Below the pieces are notes generated by a model, which saw only the letters and a list, made by a program, of their open reading frames with translations, ran no database searches and was not told the DNA's origin. The position numbers and the translations under genes were made by a program. From contig CADBXK010000002.1 in the NCBI GenBank assembly GCA_902798695.1, positions 62,001-126,000 of the forward strand: a stretch of DNA of 64,000 nt, given 5' to 3'. Positions 25,362 to 35,354 of this stretch are shown here, one piece after another (the first letter of the stretch is position 1; every line of letters starts with the position of its first letter). Source of the stretch: Oscillospiraceae bacterium (GTDB lineage Bacteria > Bacillota > Clostridia > Oscillospirales > Ruminococcaceae).

Positions 25362-27569
25362 ATGGCCATAATGCCGAGTAAAAAAATGAAATTCAAATTA
25401 AATATTGTTGTTTTGGGATTTCTTGTGTTAGGATTTTTTGTTTTAGTTGGACGTATAATATATATATCTTGTTTTGCTGAAGTTGACGGAGTAAAATATG
25501 GTGTAAAAGCTTATAATCAGCAATTAGCTGCTGATTGTGTTGCAGCTAACAGGGGAACCATTTACGATAGAAATATGGTTCCATTAGCCCAGAGTGCGAC
25601 AGTTTGGACTGTGTCTCTTGCACCAAATCAAATAAAAAGTAGTGATGATTCTGAGAAGATTGCTAGAAAGCTTAATGAAATATTGGATGTTGAATACGAA
25701 AAAATATTGAACAAGTGTAATTCAAAAACGAAATATGAGATAGTTAAAAAGAAAGTTGAAAAGCCAGAAATAGATAAGATTTTGGATTTTATAAATGATA
25801 ATAATATTTCTGGTATACATATGGTTGAAGACACAAAGAGATATTATCCAATGGGAAATATGGCAGCTCAAACTATAGGGTTTGTTGGTGGTGATAATCA
25901 GGGACTTTTAGGTGTTGAACTTGCTTACAATAAGGAATTATCTGGAGTTGCGGGAAAGGTTACTGGTGTTCAAAATGCTAAAGGTGGGCCTATGCCATAC
26001 GATTATGAATATTATTATCCTTCTCAAGACGGAAATTCTCTGGTCTTATCTATAGATAGTACATTGCAGCATTATTGTGAAAAGGCTTTAGATGAAGTTT
26101 TGAAGATAAGGAGACCTGCTAATAGATGTCTTGCTATGATGACGAATGTTAATACTGGTGAAATATTGGCGCTTGCTGTAAAACCTGATTTTAATTTAAA
26201 TAATCCTTTTATATTGCCGCCTAAAGAACAATTTCCGGCGATTGAAGGAAAATCTGAGGTTGATGCTAGAACAGCTGTTTGGACAAATAAAGCGGTGTCT
26301 GAAACCTACGAACCGGGTTCGGTTTTTAAAGTTGTTACAGGATCGGCTGCTTTGGAAGAAGGCACTATGACTTTGGACAATACATTTGATTGTCATGGAT
26401 CTTGTGTTGTGGGCGATAGGACATTTCATTGCTGGAGACACGGCGGGCATGGACATGAGAATTTTACTCAGGCATTTATCAATTCCTGTAACCCAGCATT
26501 TATCAAAATTGGTGCTTCAATGGGACCGAAAGTTTTCTTTAGATATTTTTCTATGTATGGTATGACTGAGAGAACAAAAATAGATTTACCTGGAGAAACT
26601 GATTCTCTATATGTTAGGGAAAAGGATTTAACTCCGGTTTCTTTTGCATCTGAATGTTTTGGTCAAACAGAGGCTATAACAGTTATGCAAATGATGACAG
26701 CGTTTAATGCTGTTATAAATGGTGGATATATGCATACGCCGCATGTGGTTAATCAAGTAGTAGATAGTAATGGAAATATATTGAAAACTAATGGAAGCGA
26801 TACAAAACGACAAGTAATATCCGAAACAACGTCGAATGTTATGAGGGGTGTTTTGGAAAATGTTGTTAAAGGAATTGATGGAAAAGGGACAAATGCTAGT
26901 ATTCCAGGGTATAGGATACTGGGCAAATCTGGAACGGGACAAAACCTGAAATATAAGCAACAAACGGGTAAAGATATATATGTTAGTTCTTTTGCGGGGG
27001 CATTGCCGGCAGATAGACCACAATATTCGCTTTTAATATTAATAGATACGCCAACAGATGGAACTTATTATGGAGGCACAATTGCAAGTCCTGTTTTTGC
27101 TAAAATAATGGCAGAAGCTGCTCAATATTTGGGAATTCCTCCTGAATACACCAAGGAGGAATTAGAACATCTTTCGGTTGTTGTTCCTGCTTGTGAGGGC
27201 CTTTCGGTAGATGAAGCAAAAGGTAAACTAGCAAAAGTTAATTTTAAAAATGTTGAAGTTGTTGGAAATGGGGGAACTGTTCTTAATCAGACTCCAAAGA
27301 CAGGAACTAATGTTAGTAGATCTACCAAGGTGATTTTATATACAGATAATAGTGCAAAACAGTCAGTAAGTGTACCAAATGTTATAGGACTTAGTCAAGC
27401 AGAAGCAAATAGTGTTTTGGCAAACTGTGGGTTGAATTTGGCTATTGAGAATTCAGGAGTTCAAAGCCAAAAGGCAAAAGCTGTTTCGCAGTCTCCTGCT
27501 CAGGGAACTAGTGTTACAAGGGGAACAGTTGTTTCTGTTAGCTTTTTGACAGATGATGAAACAGGTTAA
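25362..27569 (+). CDS. Class B penicillin-binding protein with two PASTA domains (FtsI/SpoVD type)
   Basis: A 735-residue peptidoglycan D,D-transpeptidase of the septum or spore cortex. There is one N-terminal transmembrane helix (about 13-33), a dimerisation domain, then the transpeptidase with SxxK at S320-K323 (GSVFKVV), SxN at S375-N377 (SCN) and KSGT at 522-525. Two PASTA domains close the C-terminus (about 600-660 and 670-730; PNVIGLSQAEA), as in clostridial SpoVD and pneumococcal PBP2x. ATG 25362 follows GGGGG by 7 bases; TTG 25347 is less likely. Only one such gene is present here, so I cannot tell vegetative FtsI from SpoVD. Confidence 0.93.
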   Translation: MAIMPSKKMKFKLNIVVLGFLVLGFFVLVGRIIYISCFAEVDGVKYGVKAYNQQLAADCVAANRGTIYDRNMVPLAQSATVWTVSLAPNQIKSSDDSEKIARKLNEILDVEYEKILNKCNSKTKYEIVKKKVEKPEIDKILDFINDNNISGIHMVEDTKRYYPMGNMAAQTIGFVGGDNQGLLGVELAYNKELSGVAGKVTGVQNAKGGPMPYDYEYYYPSQDGNSLVLSIDSTLQHYCEKALDEVLKIRRPANRCLAMMTNVNTGEILALAVKPDFNLNNPFILPPKEQFPAIEGKSEVDARTAVWTNKAVSETYEPGSVFKVVTGSAALEEGTMTLDNTFDCHGSCVVGDRTFHCWRHGGHGHENFTQAFINSCNPAFIKIGASMGPKVFFRYFSMYGMTERTKIDLPGETDSLYVREKDLTPVSFASECFGQTEAITVMQMMTAFNAVINGGYMHTPHVVNQVVDSNGNILKTNGSDTKRQVISETTSNVMRGVLENVVKGIDGKGTNASIPGYRILGKSGTGQNLKYKQQTGKDIYVSSFAGALPADRPQYSLLILIDTPTDGTYYGGTIASPVFAKIMAEAAQYLGIPPEYTKEELEHLSVVVPACEGLSVDEAKGKLAKVNFKNVEVVGNGGTVLNQTPKTGTNVSRSTKVILYTDNSAKQSVSVPNVIGLSQAEANSVLANCGLNLAIENSGVQSQKAKAVSQSPAQGTSVTRGTVVSVSFLTDDETG

Positions 27570-27616
27570 TTAGTTTCATTATTGTGATTATTTATATAAG
27601 AAAGAGGTTGTAAAGT

Positions 27617-29065
27617 ATGAAGTTAGTTAAACTTCTTGAGGAAATAGAATATAGCGGAGTTGTTATGGATTCTGAAATATCTTTTTTGACTTGTGATTCT
27701 AGACAAGTGAAAAAAGGATGTGTTTTTGCATGCTTGAAGGGTGTAAATTGTGATGGTCATGACTATGCACTTCAAGCGAGTAAAAGTGGGGCTTCTGCTG
27801 TTTTAGTTGAGAGAGATATGGGTGTTGCTAATCAAATTGTTGTAGCTAATACTCATGCTGCATATGCAAAAATGTGTGCTAATTTTTATGGTAATCCTGC
27901 TAAGAAGTTGAAATTTATTGGTGTTACAGGAACTAATGGTAAAACAACTGTTACTAATATTTTAAAAAATATATTGTCCATGGAAAATAAAAAAGTAGGT
28001 TTGATTGGAACAATACAAAATGAGATTGGTGATACAATAATTAAAACTGATAAAACAACCCCTAATCATTTGGAATATCAAAAATTACTTAAAGATATGG
28101 TTGATGGTGGTTGTGAGTATGTTGTCATGGAGGTTTCATCTCACGCATTAGAGCAGCATAGAATAGCAGATACTAAATTTGAAATTGGTGTTTTTACTAA
28201 TTTGTCACAAGACCACTTAGATTATCATGAAACAATGGAAAAATATTACGAAGCTAAAAAGAAGTTGTTTGACGTTAGCAAAATGGCTGTTATTTGTGTA
28301 GATGATGAATATGGGAAAAGACTTGCTAAAGAAGTTAGTTGCAGTGCAGTTACATTTTCTGCTGATAGTGATGATTCTAGCTATAGAGCCAGTGAAATTA
28401 GTATAAATGCCAGCGGAGTGAAATATAAATTAACTGGTGACAACGATAGTGAATTTATTTGTTTTTCAACACCAGGAATGTTTTCTGTCCACAATTCAAT
28501 GGCAGCAGCTATAGTTGGATTTTTATTAGGTCTTAATGAGAAAAATGTGGCGAATGATATAGCAAAATGTAAACCAGTTAAAGGTAGGAGCGAAAATATA
28601 CCTACAAATAGAGATTTTTATGTTATATGTGATTATGCGCATTCTCCAGATGGTTTGAAAAATATTTTGGATTCTATAAATAGCTATAGCAATGGTAGAG
28701 TAGTTACTTTGTTTGGCTGTGGTGGAGATAGAGATAAAACAAAAAGACCTATTATGGGAGAAGTTGCTGCTAAAAATTCAGATTTTTTAATTGTAACCTC
28801 AGATAATCCGCGTACAGAAGACCCAGATCTTATAATAGAAGACATTATTGTTGGTGTTGAAAAAGAAAAAACGCCATATATAAAAATAACCGATCGTAAA
28901 GAAGCAATAAAATATGCACTTGAAAATGCAAAAAAAGATGATATAATTTTGTTGGCTGGAAAAGGTCATGAGGATTATCAAATTATTGGTAAGAAAAAAA
29001 TAGATATGGATGAAAGAGATATCGTTAAAGGAATATTGAACAGTTTAGATGAGAGAGGCCTATAA
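27617..29065 (+). CDS. murE: UDP-N-acetylmuramoyl-L-alanyl-D-glutamate-2,6-diaminopimelate ligase
   Basis: Adds the third residue to the peptidoglycan stem peptide in the cytoplasm. It is 482 residues. The ATP loop GVTGTNGKTTVTN is near residue 102, EVSSHALEQHR follows, and the DNPR motif (TSDNPRTEDP) is the signature of meso-diaminopimelate-specific MurE, so the wall should contain meso-DAP and not lysine. GKGHEDYQI near the end is also conserved. It is the first of four Mur-pathway genes in a row. Confidence 0.96.
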   Translation: MKLVKLLEEIEYSGVVMDSEISFLTCDSRQVKKGCVFACLKGVNCDGHDYALQASKSGASAVLVERDMGVANQIVVANTHAAYAKMCANFYGNPAKKLKFIGVTGTNGKTTVTNILKNILSMENKKVGLIGTIQNEIGDTIIKTDKTTPNHLEYQKLLKDMVDGGCEYVVMEVSSHALEQHRIADTKFEIGVFTNLSQDHLDYHETMEKYYEAKKKLFDVSKMAVICVDDEYGKRLAKEVSCSAVTFSADSDDSSYRASEISINASGVKYKLTGDNDSEFICFSTPGMFSVHNSMAAAIVGFLLGLNEKNVANDIAKCKPVKGRSENIPTNRDFYVICDYAHSPDGLKNILDSINSYSNGRVVTLFGCGGDRDKTKRPIMGEVAAKNSDFLIVTSDNPRTEDPDLIIEDIIVGVEKEKTPYIKITDRKEAIKYALENAKKDDIILLAGKGHEDYQIIGKKKIDMDERDIVKGILNSLDERGL

Positions 29066-29093
29066 AGTTTTTGTTATTTAGGGGGAATTGGAA

Positions 29094-30476
29094 ATGGATC
29101 CAATTAAGATTAAAGATGTTGTGGATTCTGTTTATGGAGTGGCTAAACATGTCACTTGTAAGGAAATAAAAGATGTGGTAATTGATAACAGATGTGTTAC
29201 TGATGGATGTGCTTTTGTTGCGATTAAAGGCGATAGATTTGATGGACATGATTTCATACAGTCTGCTATTGATAAAGGTGCTAGTGTCGTTATTACTGAA
29301 AAGGAACAACTGTTAGTTCCACAAATTATTGTTGAAGATACACAAAGAGCTCTTTTAGATTTGGCTTGCTTGAATAGAAGCAGATTTTCAGGAATGCTGG
29401 TTGGAATTACAGGAAGTGTTGGCAAAACAACCACTAAAGAAATGGTTGCGAAGGTTTTAAGTAGTAAGATTAATGTTTTAAAAACGATTGGAAATTTAAA
29501 TAATAAAATAGGGCTTTCTAAAACCTTATTTGGGCTAGATTCATCACATGAAGTTGCCGTAATTGAAATGGGAATGTCTAATGCTGGTGAAATTTCTGCG
29601 TTGAGTCAAACATCTAAACCTACTGTTGGGATTATAACTAATATAGGAATATCTCATATTGAAAATTTTGAATCTAGAGATGGAATATTAAAGGCAAAGT
29701 TGGAAATATTAGATGGTATGCCTAATGGGTCAACTTTAATTGTTAGTGGAGATAATGATAAACTAAAAGATTTAATTTTGCCAGATCATACAATTGTAAG
29801 ATGTGGAATAGAAAATAAAAATTGCGATTATTTTGCTGATAATATAAAAACTGATGGCTTAAAAACCGAATTTGATGTAAAATATAAAGGAAACATTGTT
29901 CATGTAATGATTCCTACTGTTGGTAGTCATAATGTTTTGAATGCATTATATGGATTTGCTGTTGGAATAATAGCTAATATTGAACCTGATGAAATTGCTA
30001 AGGCTTTGGGAGAATATCAGGCAGTTGGAATGCGTCAAAAGATTTTTAATATAGACGGAGTTACTGTAATGGGAGATTGTTATAATGCAAGTCCGGAATC
30101 GATGAAAGCTGCTATGACTGCTTTAATGACAATTCCGTGCAAAGGAAGGAGAATTGCAGTTTTGGGAGATATGTTAGAGCTTGGAGACATATCATTAAAA
30201 TCACATCAGGATGTTGGAAGCACTGCAGCAAGTTTTGGTATAGATGAAGTATATTGTTGTGGCAAAAATGCTAAACATATATATGAAGGAGCAATTAATT
30301 ACTGTAATTCTAAAAATGAAGATTGTAGCTCGCAAGTAAAATATTTTGAAGATAGAGAAGATTTGGTAAAAGAACTAAAAAAAGAAATAAAAAGGGGAGA
30401 TGCTGTGCTGTTTAAAGCAAGTAGAATGATGAAGTTTGAAGATATAATGGATAGCGTTTTTAATGGTATAGAATAA
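29094..30476 (+). CDS. murF: UDP-N-acetylmuramoyl-tripeptide-D-alanyl-D-alanine ligase
   Basis: Adds D-Ala-D-Ala to UDP-MurNAc-tripeptide. It is 460 residues with ATP loop GITGSVGKTTTKEM, the NLNNKIGLSKTL segment, VIEMGMSNAGEI, and DCYNASPESMKAA, all MurF signatures. ATG 29094 is chosen because GGGGG at 29081-29085 is then 8 bases away; TTG 29088 is too close. Confidence 0.96.
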   Translation: MDPIKIKDVVDSVYGVAKHVTCKEIKDVVIDNRCVTDGCAFVAIKGDRFDGHDFIQSAIDKGASVVITEKEQLLVPQIIVEDTQRALLDLACLNRSRFSGMLVGITGSVGKTTTKEMVAKVLSSKINVLKTIGNLNNKIGLSKTLFGLDSSHEVAVIEMGMSNAGEISALSQTSKPTVGIITNIGISHIENFESRDGILKAKLEILDGMPNGSTLIVSGDNDKLKDLILPDHTIVRCGIENKNCDYFADNIKTDGLKTEFDVKYKGNIVHVMIPTVGSHNVLNALYGFAVGIIANIEPDEIAKALGEYQAVGMRQKIFNIDGVTVMGDCYNASPESMKAAMTALMTIPCKGRRIAVLGDMLELGDISLKSHQDVGSTAASFGIDEVYCCGKNAKHIYEGAINYCNSKNEDCSSQVKYFEDREDLVKELKKEIKRGDAVLFKASRMMKFEDIMDSVFNGIE

Positions 30477-30495
30477 TTGAAAGGACGAAAATATC

Positions 30496-31494
30496 ATGGT
30501 TTTGACGGCAAGTTTGCTGGCAATTGTAGTATCTTTTTTAACTACAGCTTTGATTGGAATAATAATAATTCCAGTTTTGAAGAGATTAAAAGTGGGTCAA
30601 TCTATAAAAGAAATAGGCCCGACGTGGCATGCAAATAAAAATGGAACACCAACTATGGGTGGAGTATTATTCATAATTGGAATTATTACAGGAGTTGTTG
30701 TTGCATATGGTGCTTTGCAAATGTTTGCAGATAAATTAAGTGTATTAGATATTAAAGATTTGATTAGGCTTTGGGCAGGAATTTTTTGTTCATTGGGATT
30801 TGGATTGATTGGTTTATTTGATGATTACATAAAAGTTGTGAAAAAAAGAAATAAGGGATTGTCGGCGATTCAGAAAACCTTGTTTCAATTTATAGTTGTT
30901 TTAGTATATTTTTTCACTTTATTAGTAAATAATTGTTTGAGCACGGTTGTTGATATACCTTTTTTTGGACCGGTGAATTTTGGAAATTTTTATTATGTAA
31001 TATCTATATTGGGAATATATGGCGTTGTTAATGCTGTTAATTTAACAGATGGTCTTGATGGTTTGGCTAGTTCTGTAACAGCTGTTTATGCAATAGTATT
31101 TATGATTATATCAAATTGCTTGCAGTTTTATACAATGAATATTCTTGCGGCTGCACTTTGTGGAGGATGTTTAGGATTTTTAGTTTGGAATTTTTATCCG
31201 GCTAAAGTTTTTATGGGTGATACAGGATCAATGTTTTTGGGAGGTATGGTTGTATCTCTTGGTTTTGGAACAAATCAGCCAATTTTGATTTTGATTGTTG
31301 GAATTATATATATAGTTGAGGCTATGTCGGTTGTTATTCAAGTTATTAGTTTCAAAACTACTGGTAAAAGAGTATTTAAAATGAGTCCAATACACCATCA
31401 TTTTGAAATGTGTGGTTGGAGTGAAGTGAAAATTGTAATGGCTTTTTCGGCTGTTACAGCAGTTTTTGGTTGTATTGCAGTTTTATTAATATAA
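30496..31494 (+). CDS. mraY: Phospho-N-acetylmuramoyl-pentapeptide transferase
   Basis: Forms lipid I on undecaprenyl phosphate at the cytoplasmic membrane. It is a 332-residue protein with about ten transmembrane helices. KNGTPTMGGVLF, the catalytic LFDDYIKV pair of aspartates, NLTDGLDGLA, FMGDTGSMFLGG and SPIHHHFEMCGW are the conserved loops. AAAGGACG before ATG 30496 acts as ribosome binding site. murD, usually next, is absent and ftsW follows. Confidence 0.97.
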   Translation: MVLTASLLAIVVSFLTTALIGIIIIPVLKRLKVGQSIKEIGPTWHANKNGTPTMGGVLFIIGIITGVVVAYGALQMFADKLSVLDIKDLIRLWAGIFCSLGFGLIGLFDDYIKVVKKRNKGLSAIQKTLFQFIVVLVYFFTLLVNNCLSTVVDIPFFGPVNFGNFYYVISILGIYGVVNAVNLTDGLDGLASSVTAVYAIVFMIISNCLQFYTMNILAAALCGGCLGFLVWNFYPAKVFMGDTGSMFLGGMVVSLGFGTNQPILILIVGIIYIVEAMSVVIQVISFKTTGKRVFKMSPIHHHFEMCGWSEVKIVMAFSAVTAVFGCIAVLLI

Positions 31495-31542
31495 TCTATT
31501 GGAGAGATTATATTAAAATTTCCTTGTGGGAGGGGGAACAGC

Positions 31543-32751
31543 GTGAAAAAGAAAATTAACAGTAGACTTACAAGGAATATGAACAGTAGAAATATTGTTG
31601 GACAAAAAAATATGGATCCAGTTTTTTTGATATTAGTTTTTATTTTGCTGGCTTTTGGTCTTGTTATGCTTTTTTCAGCTAGTTTTGCTAGGGCATATTA
31701 CTATAAGCAAGGAAATAGTTTTCATTTTATATCCAAACAAGTGATACATGCGACAATAGGAGTAGTCGGCATGCTTATTATATCTAAGATAGATTATAAT
31801 AAATATAGAAAATATGCTGTCCCGTTATTTTTGGTGTCGCTTTGTTTATTGGTTGCTGTTTTGTTTACAAAAGGCGATGAACACGGAATAAAAAGATGGA
31901 TACCATTGGGACCATTAGGGCAGTTTCAGCCGTCAGAACTTATGAAATTTGCATTGATTTTATTATTTGCATCAATTATTTCTGCAAATTATAATAAAAT
32001 GAAAACATTTCGATATGGTGTTTTGATTTTTGTTGTATTGTTAGGAATAGTTGTGGCATTGATGTATTTAGAACCACATCTTTCAGGAGTGGTTTTGATG
32101 TGTTCTATAGCTGGAACTATGATGTTTGTTGGTGGAACAAAACCTAGGTGGTTTGTTATACTGTTTGTAGTGGCTGGAATAGCTTTGATTTATATTTTGT
32201 TGTTCAAAGGTAATTACATGAGCGGACGTGCGTATTATTGGTTGCATCCTTTTTCTGATCCTCGTGATAAGACTATGCAAACTGATCAGAGCTTATTAGC
32301 AATAGGGTCTGGTGGCGTTTTTGGATTGGGATTAGGGCAATCTAGGCAGAAATTTATGTATTTGCCAGAAGTGCACAACGACTTTATATTTGCAGTTATT
32401 TGTGAAGAGCTGGGTATTGTTGGCGCTGTTGCAGTCATTGTTTTATTTTTACTTTTTTGCTATAAAGGATTTGAAATTGCTTCAAAGTCTCCAGATAAAT
32501 TTGGAACGTTAATGTGTGCGGGTATTGTTGCTCAGTTTGGAATTCAGGCAATGTTTAATATTGCGGTTGTTACGGCAACAGTGCCTAATACAGGAATAAG
32601 TTTACCATTTTTTAGCTATGGGGGAACAGCGCTTGCTATGCAGCTTTTTGAAATGGGTGTTGTTTTAAGTGTTTCTAGACATTCGATTACGCCTAAATTA
32701 TCAGATATTACTCATATTGGTAGAAAAAGAGTGGAGAAAAGTAGAAATTAG
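31543..32751 (+). CDS. SEDS peptidoglycan polymerase (FtsW/SpoVE)
   Basis: A 402-residue polytopic glycosyltransferase that polymerises lipid II together with the class B PBP encoded nearby. It has about ten transmembrane helices, RWIPLGPLGQFQPSELMK, the EPHLSGVV segment and the GLGLGQSRQKFMYLPEVHNDFIFAV loop; the last contains conserved SEDS residues. Start is GTG 31543 after GGGAGGGGG. The position mraY-(ftsW)-murG fits either FtsW or the sporulation-specific SpoVE, which sequence alone does not separate. Confidence 0.93.
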   Translation: MKKKINSRLTRNMNSRNIVGQKNMDPVFLILVFILLAFGLVMLFSASFARAYYYKQGNSFHFISKQVIHATIGVVGMLIISKIDYNKYRKYAVPLFLVSLCLLVAVLFTKGDEHGIKRWIPLGPLGQFQPSELMKFALILLFASIISANYNKMKTFRYGVLIFVVLLGIVVALMYLEPHLSGVVLMCSIAGTMMFVGGTKPRWFVILFVVAGIALIYILLFKGNYMSGRAYYWLHPFSDPRDKTMQTDQSLLAIGSGGVFGLGLGQSRQKFMYLPEVHNDFIFAVICEELGIVGAVAVIVLFLLFCYKGFEIASKSPDKFGTLMCAGIVAQFGIQAMFNIAVVTATVPNTGISLPFFSYGGTALAMQLFEMGVVLSVSRHSITPKLSDITHIGRKRVEKSRN

Positions 32752-32776
32752 AGTAAATTGATTTAATTTTTGAGCT

Positions 32777-32813
32777 AAGGGAGGTTAAGGTGCTGAGATA
32801 GCGCTAATTTGTG
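32777..32813 (+). promoter_or_regulatory. Displaced Shine-Dalgarno with intervening hairpin before murG
   Basis: The strong site AAGGGAGG (32777-32784) is 26 bases from the murG GTG at 32811, far outside normal spacing. Between them a 6-bp stem (32789-32794 with 32800-32805, one G-U at the base, GAGAT loop) can fold and would reduce the effective spacing to about 9 bases. The same stretch also reads as a three-codon ORF (GTG 32790 to TAG 32799-32801) at ideal distance from the site. Confidence 0.5.
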
Positions 32814-33929
32814 AACATGAATATACTTTTTGTTGCTGGAGGAACAGCCGGACACATTAATCCTGCTATTGCTATTGCAGATTATTTTAAAAACAACTTA
32901 AAAGATGTAAAAATTTGCTTTGCGGGCACGCCGAGAGGAATGGAAGCTACTTTAGTGCCTAAGGCGGGATATGACTTTGTTTCTATGAGAGTTCGTGGTT
33001 TTCAAAGAAGACCGTCTGTTAAAAATTTCTTTAGGAATATTGATGCGTGTTATTTGTTTGCAATATCTAGGTTTAAGGCTTCCGAAATTATTAAAAAGTT
33101 TAAACCCGATATTGTTATTGGAACTGGCGGGTATGTTTCTGGACCAATTTTGTTGCAGGCAAAAAGAATGGGAATAAAAACAGCTATTCATGAACAGAAT
33201 GCATATCCCGGAGTTACTAATAAGGTCTTGGCTAAAAAAGCTGATATTGTCTTTTTGGCAGTGGATGAGGCAAAGAAAAAATTTCCAGATTGTAATTCGA
33301 TTGTTGTTGGAAATCCGGTTAGAAATAGTGTTCTATCGCAAACTAAAGCTCAAGCTAGAAAAGTTTTGAATATGGATGATAATTTTTGTATATTATCATT
33401 TGGAGGTAGTTTGGGTGCGGTCAAAGTTAATGAAATAGCAGCTGATTTGATGGGTTGGCACAGCAAATTTGGAAAGATAAATCATATTCATGCTATGGGA
33501 AAACTTGGAGCAACTTGTTTTCCAGATATGTTAAAAAGACGTGGTGTTGATCCTAAGAAAAATCCTAGACTAGATATACGGCAATATATACATAATATGG
33601 ACATATGTATGGCGGCTGCAGATTTGGTGGTTTGTCGGTCGGGCGCTTTAACATTGGCTGAGTTAGAAGCGACAGGAAAACCTTCGATTTTGATTCCATC
33701 TCCTAATGTGGCAGAAAATCATCAATATCATAATGCAATGGTTCTTCAAAAGAGAAAAGCAGCCGTTGTAATTGAAGAGAAATCATATAACAAAGAAAAT
33801 TTGATTGAAACGGTAAAATCTTTTTATGAAAATAGAGAAAAATTAATTACATATAGTAAAAATGCATCTAAAATGGCCATATTGGATACTCCAAAAAGAG
33901 TATTTGATTCTGTTATGAATTTGTTTTAA
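32811..33929 (+). CDS. murG: UDP-GlcNAc:lipid I N-acetylglucosaminyltransferase
   Basis: Converts lipid I to lipid II at the inner face of the membrane. It is 372 residues (GT28). It has the N-terminal GGTAGHINPAIAIA loop, GTGGYVSGPILLQA, IHEQNAYPGVTNK, and the C-terminal UDP-binding SFGGSLGAVKVNE and CRSGALTLAELEATGKPSILIPSP. The start may be GTG 32811 or ATG 32817; the only strong ribosome binding site is displaced (see separate entry). Confidence 0.96.
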   Translation: MNMNILFVAGGTAGHINPAIAIADYFKNNLKDVKICFAGTPRGMEATLVPKAGYDFVSMRVRGFQRRPSVKNFFRNIDACYLFAISRFKASEIIKKFKPDIVIGTGGYVSGPILLQAKRMGIKTAIHEQNAYPGVTNKVLAKKADIVFLAVDEAKKKFPDCNSIVVGNPVRNSVLSQTKAQARKVLNMDDNFCILSFGGSLGAVKVNEIAADLMGWHSKFGKINHIHAMGKLGATCFPDMLKRRGVDPKKNPRLDIRQYIHNMDICMAAADLVVCRSGALTLAELEATGKPSILIPSPNVAENHQYHNAMVLQKRKAAVVIEEKSYNKENLIETVKSFYENREKLITYSKNASKMAILDTPKRVFDSVMNLF

Positions 33930-33992
33930 AATTATTTATGATGGTATAAAAAATTTTTGATATTAATAAATTATTTATAATTCACCCAATTT

Positions 33993-34022
33993 TTGCGATG
34001 AGCATAAAATAAGCTGTATACT
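33993..34022 (+). promoter_or_regulatory. Possible promoter of murA
   Basis: TTGCGA (33993-33998), an 18-bp spacer and TATACT (34017-34022), 24 bp before the murA ATG. The leader would be very short, so this is tentative. Confidence 0.4.
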
Positions 34023-34046
34023 TATTGTGCAGCGGGGGTGCCGTAA

Positions 34047-35306
34047 ATGGAAAAAATAGTTGTAAATGGAGGAAAAAGATTACAAGGTGAGTGCAGTGTT
34101 CAGGGATCTAAAAATGCAAGTTTGCCCATAATAGGAGCTACTATGTTAACTAGTGGTGAAAATGTATTACATATGTGCCCTAAGTTACGAGATACTACTA
34201 CAGCTTGTGAAATTTTACAATTATTGGGGTGTAAAACTAACTGGCAAGATGATGCTTTGATTATAAACTCACGTGGACTTTGCAACAATGAAATATCTAA
34301 AAATTTAATGAACCAAATGAGATCATCCATAATATTTTTGGGAGCAATTTTGGCTAGATGTGGAGAGGCTAAAGTTTATTTTCCCGGAGGTTGTGATATA
34401 GGTAGCAGGCCAATAGATCTTCATATTGACGCTTTGAAGAAAATGGGAGTTAGTGTAAATGAATGTGGAGGACAACTAGATTGTAAAGTGGATGGCGATA
34501 GAATGCATGGTGCGGAGATATTTTTATCTTTTCCAAGTGTTGGGGCAACAGAAAATATTTTGTTAGCCGCTGTTACTGCAGAAGGCAAGACTATTATAAA
34601 TAATGCTGCTGTTGAGCCAGAAATAAAAGATCTTTGTAATTATTTAAATAAATGTGGAGCAAAAGTAGTTGGTGGAGGAACTCAGGTTATACGAATTGAA
34701 GGGGTAGATAGGTTAACACCTTGTGAATATACAATTATGCCAGATAGAATAGTTGCTGCTACATTACTTTGTGGGGTGGCTGCAACAGGAGGGGAAGTCC
34801 TTTTAAAGTCTGTTAATGTCAGCAATTTGAGCTCTGTTTTACCGGTATTATCTGATATGGGATGTAGAATACGCATTTTTGGAAAATCAATCTTTTTGAA
34901 ATCTAAAGATTTTCTTGTTGCACCAAAACAGCCTATTCGAACTATGCCATATCCGGGATTTCCAACTGATTTACAACCTATAATGATGGCACTGTCATGT
35001 GTTGTGGGAGGAACAACTATATTTGTTGAAACTATTTTTGAAAATCGATTTAGACATGTTCCAGAATTGAAACGTTTGGGTGCATCTATAAGAGTTGAAG
35101 GTAGAGTCGCAGTAGTTGAAGGATGTAGAGAACTCAGAGGAGCTTGTGTATATGGAACAGATTTAAGAGGAGGAGCTTCTTTAATAGTTGCAGCTTTAGC
35201 AACAGCTGGAAGAACTGAAATTTTTAAATTATGCTATGTAGATAGAGGATATGAAAAGATAGAAGATCAGTTTTCTAAGTTAGGAGCTTATATTTTTAGA
35301 TTATAG
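34047..35306 (+). CDS. murA: UDP-N-acetylglucosamine 1-carboxyvinyltransferase
   Basis: First committed step of peptidoglycan synthesis: transfer of enolpyruvate from PEP to UDP-GlcNAc. It is 419 residues with the inside-out alpha/beta barrel. QGSKNASLPI near the N-terminus holds the conserved Lys-Asn pair. The catalytic cysteine is present at C116 (PGGCDIGSRPIDLHI), so fosfomycin sensitivity is expected at this enzyme. FPTDLQPIMMAL and the C-terminal DRGYEKIEDQFSKLGA are conserved. Confidence 0.96.
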   Translation: MEKIVVNGGKRLQGECSVQGSKNASLPIIGATMLTSGENVLHMCPKLRDTTTACEILQLLGCKTNWQDDALIINSRGLCNNEISKNLMNQMRSSIIFLGAILARCGEAKVYFPGGCDIGSRPIDLHIDALKKMGVSVNECGGQLDCKVDGDRMHGAEIFLSFPSVGATENILLAAVTAEGKTIINNAAVEPEIKDLCNYLNKCGAKVVGGGTQVIRIEGVDRLTPCEYTIMPDRIVAATLLCGVAATGGEVLLKSVNVSNLSSVLPVLSDMGCRIRIFGKSIFLKSKDFLVAPKQPIRTMPYPGFPTDLQPIMMALSCVVGGTTIFVETIFENRFRHVPELKRLGASIRVEGRVAVVEGCRELRGACVYGTDLRGGASLIVAALATAGRTEIFKLCYVDRGYEKIEDQFSKLGAYIFRL

Positions 35307-35354
35307 ATTAATTGGTGTAATTAAACTTACGTGAGGTTTATTAGGAGAAGAATA

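Noticed and set aside
26628..27023. 131-codon minus-strand frame inside the penicillin-binding protein gene
   Set aside because: Antisense to the transpeptidase domain, no family similarity and no start signal.
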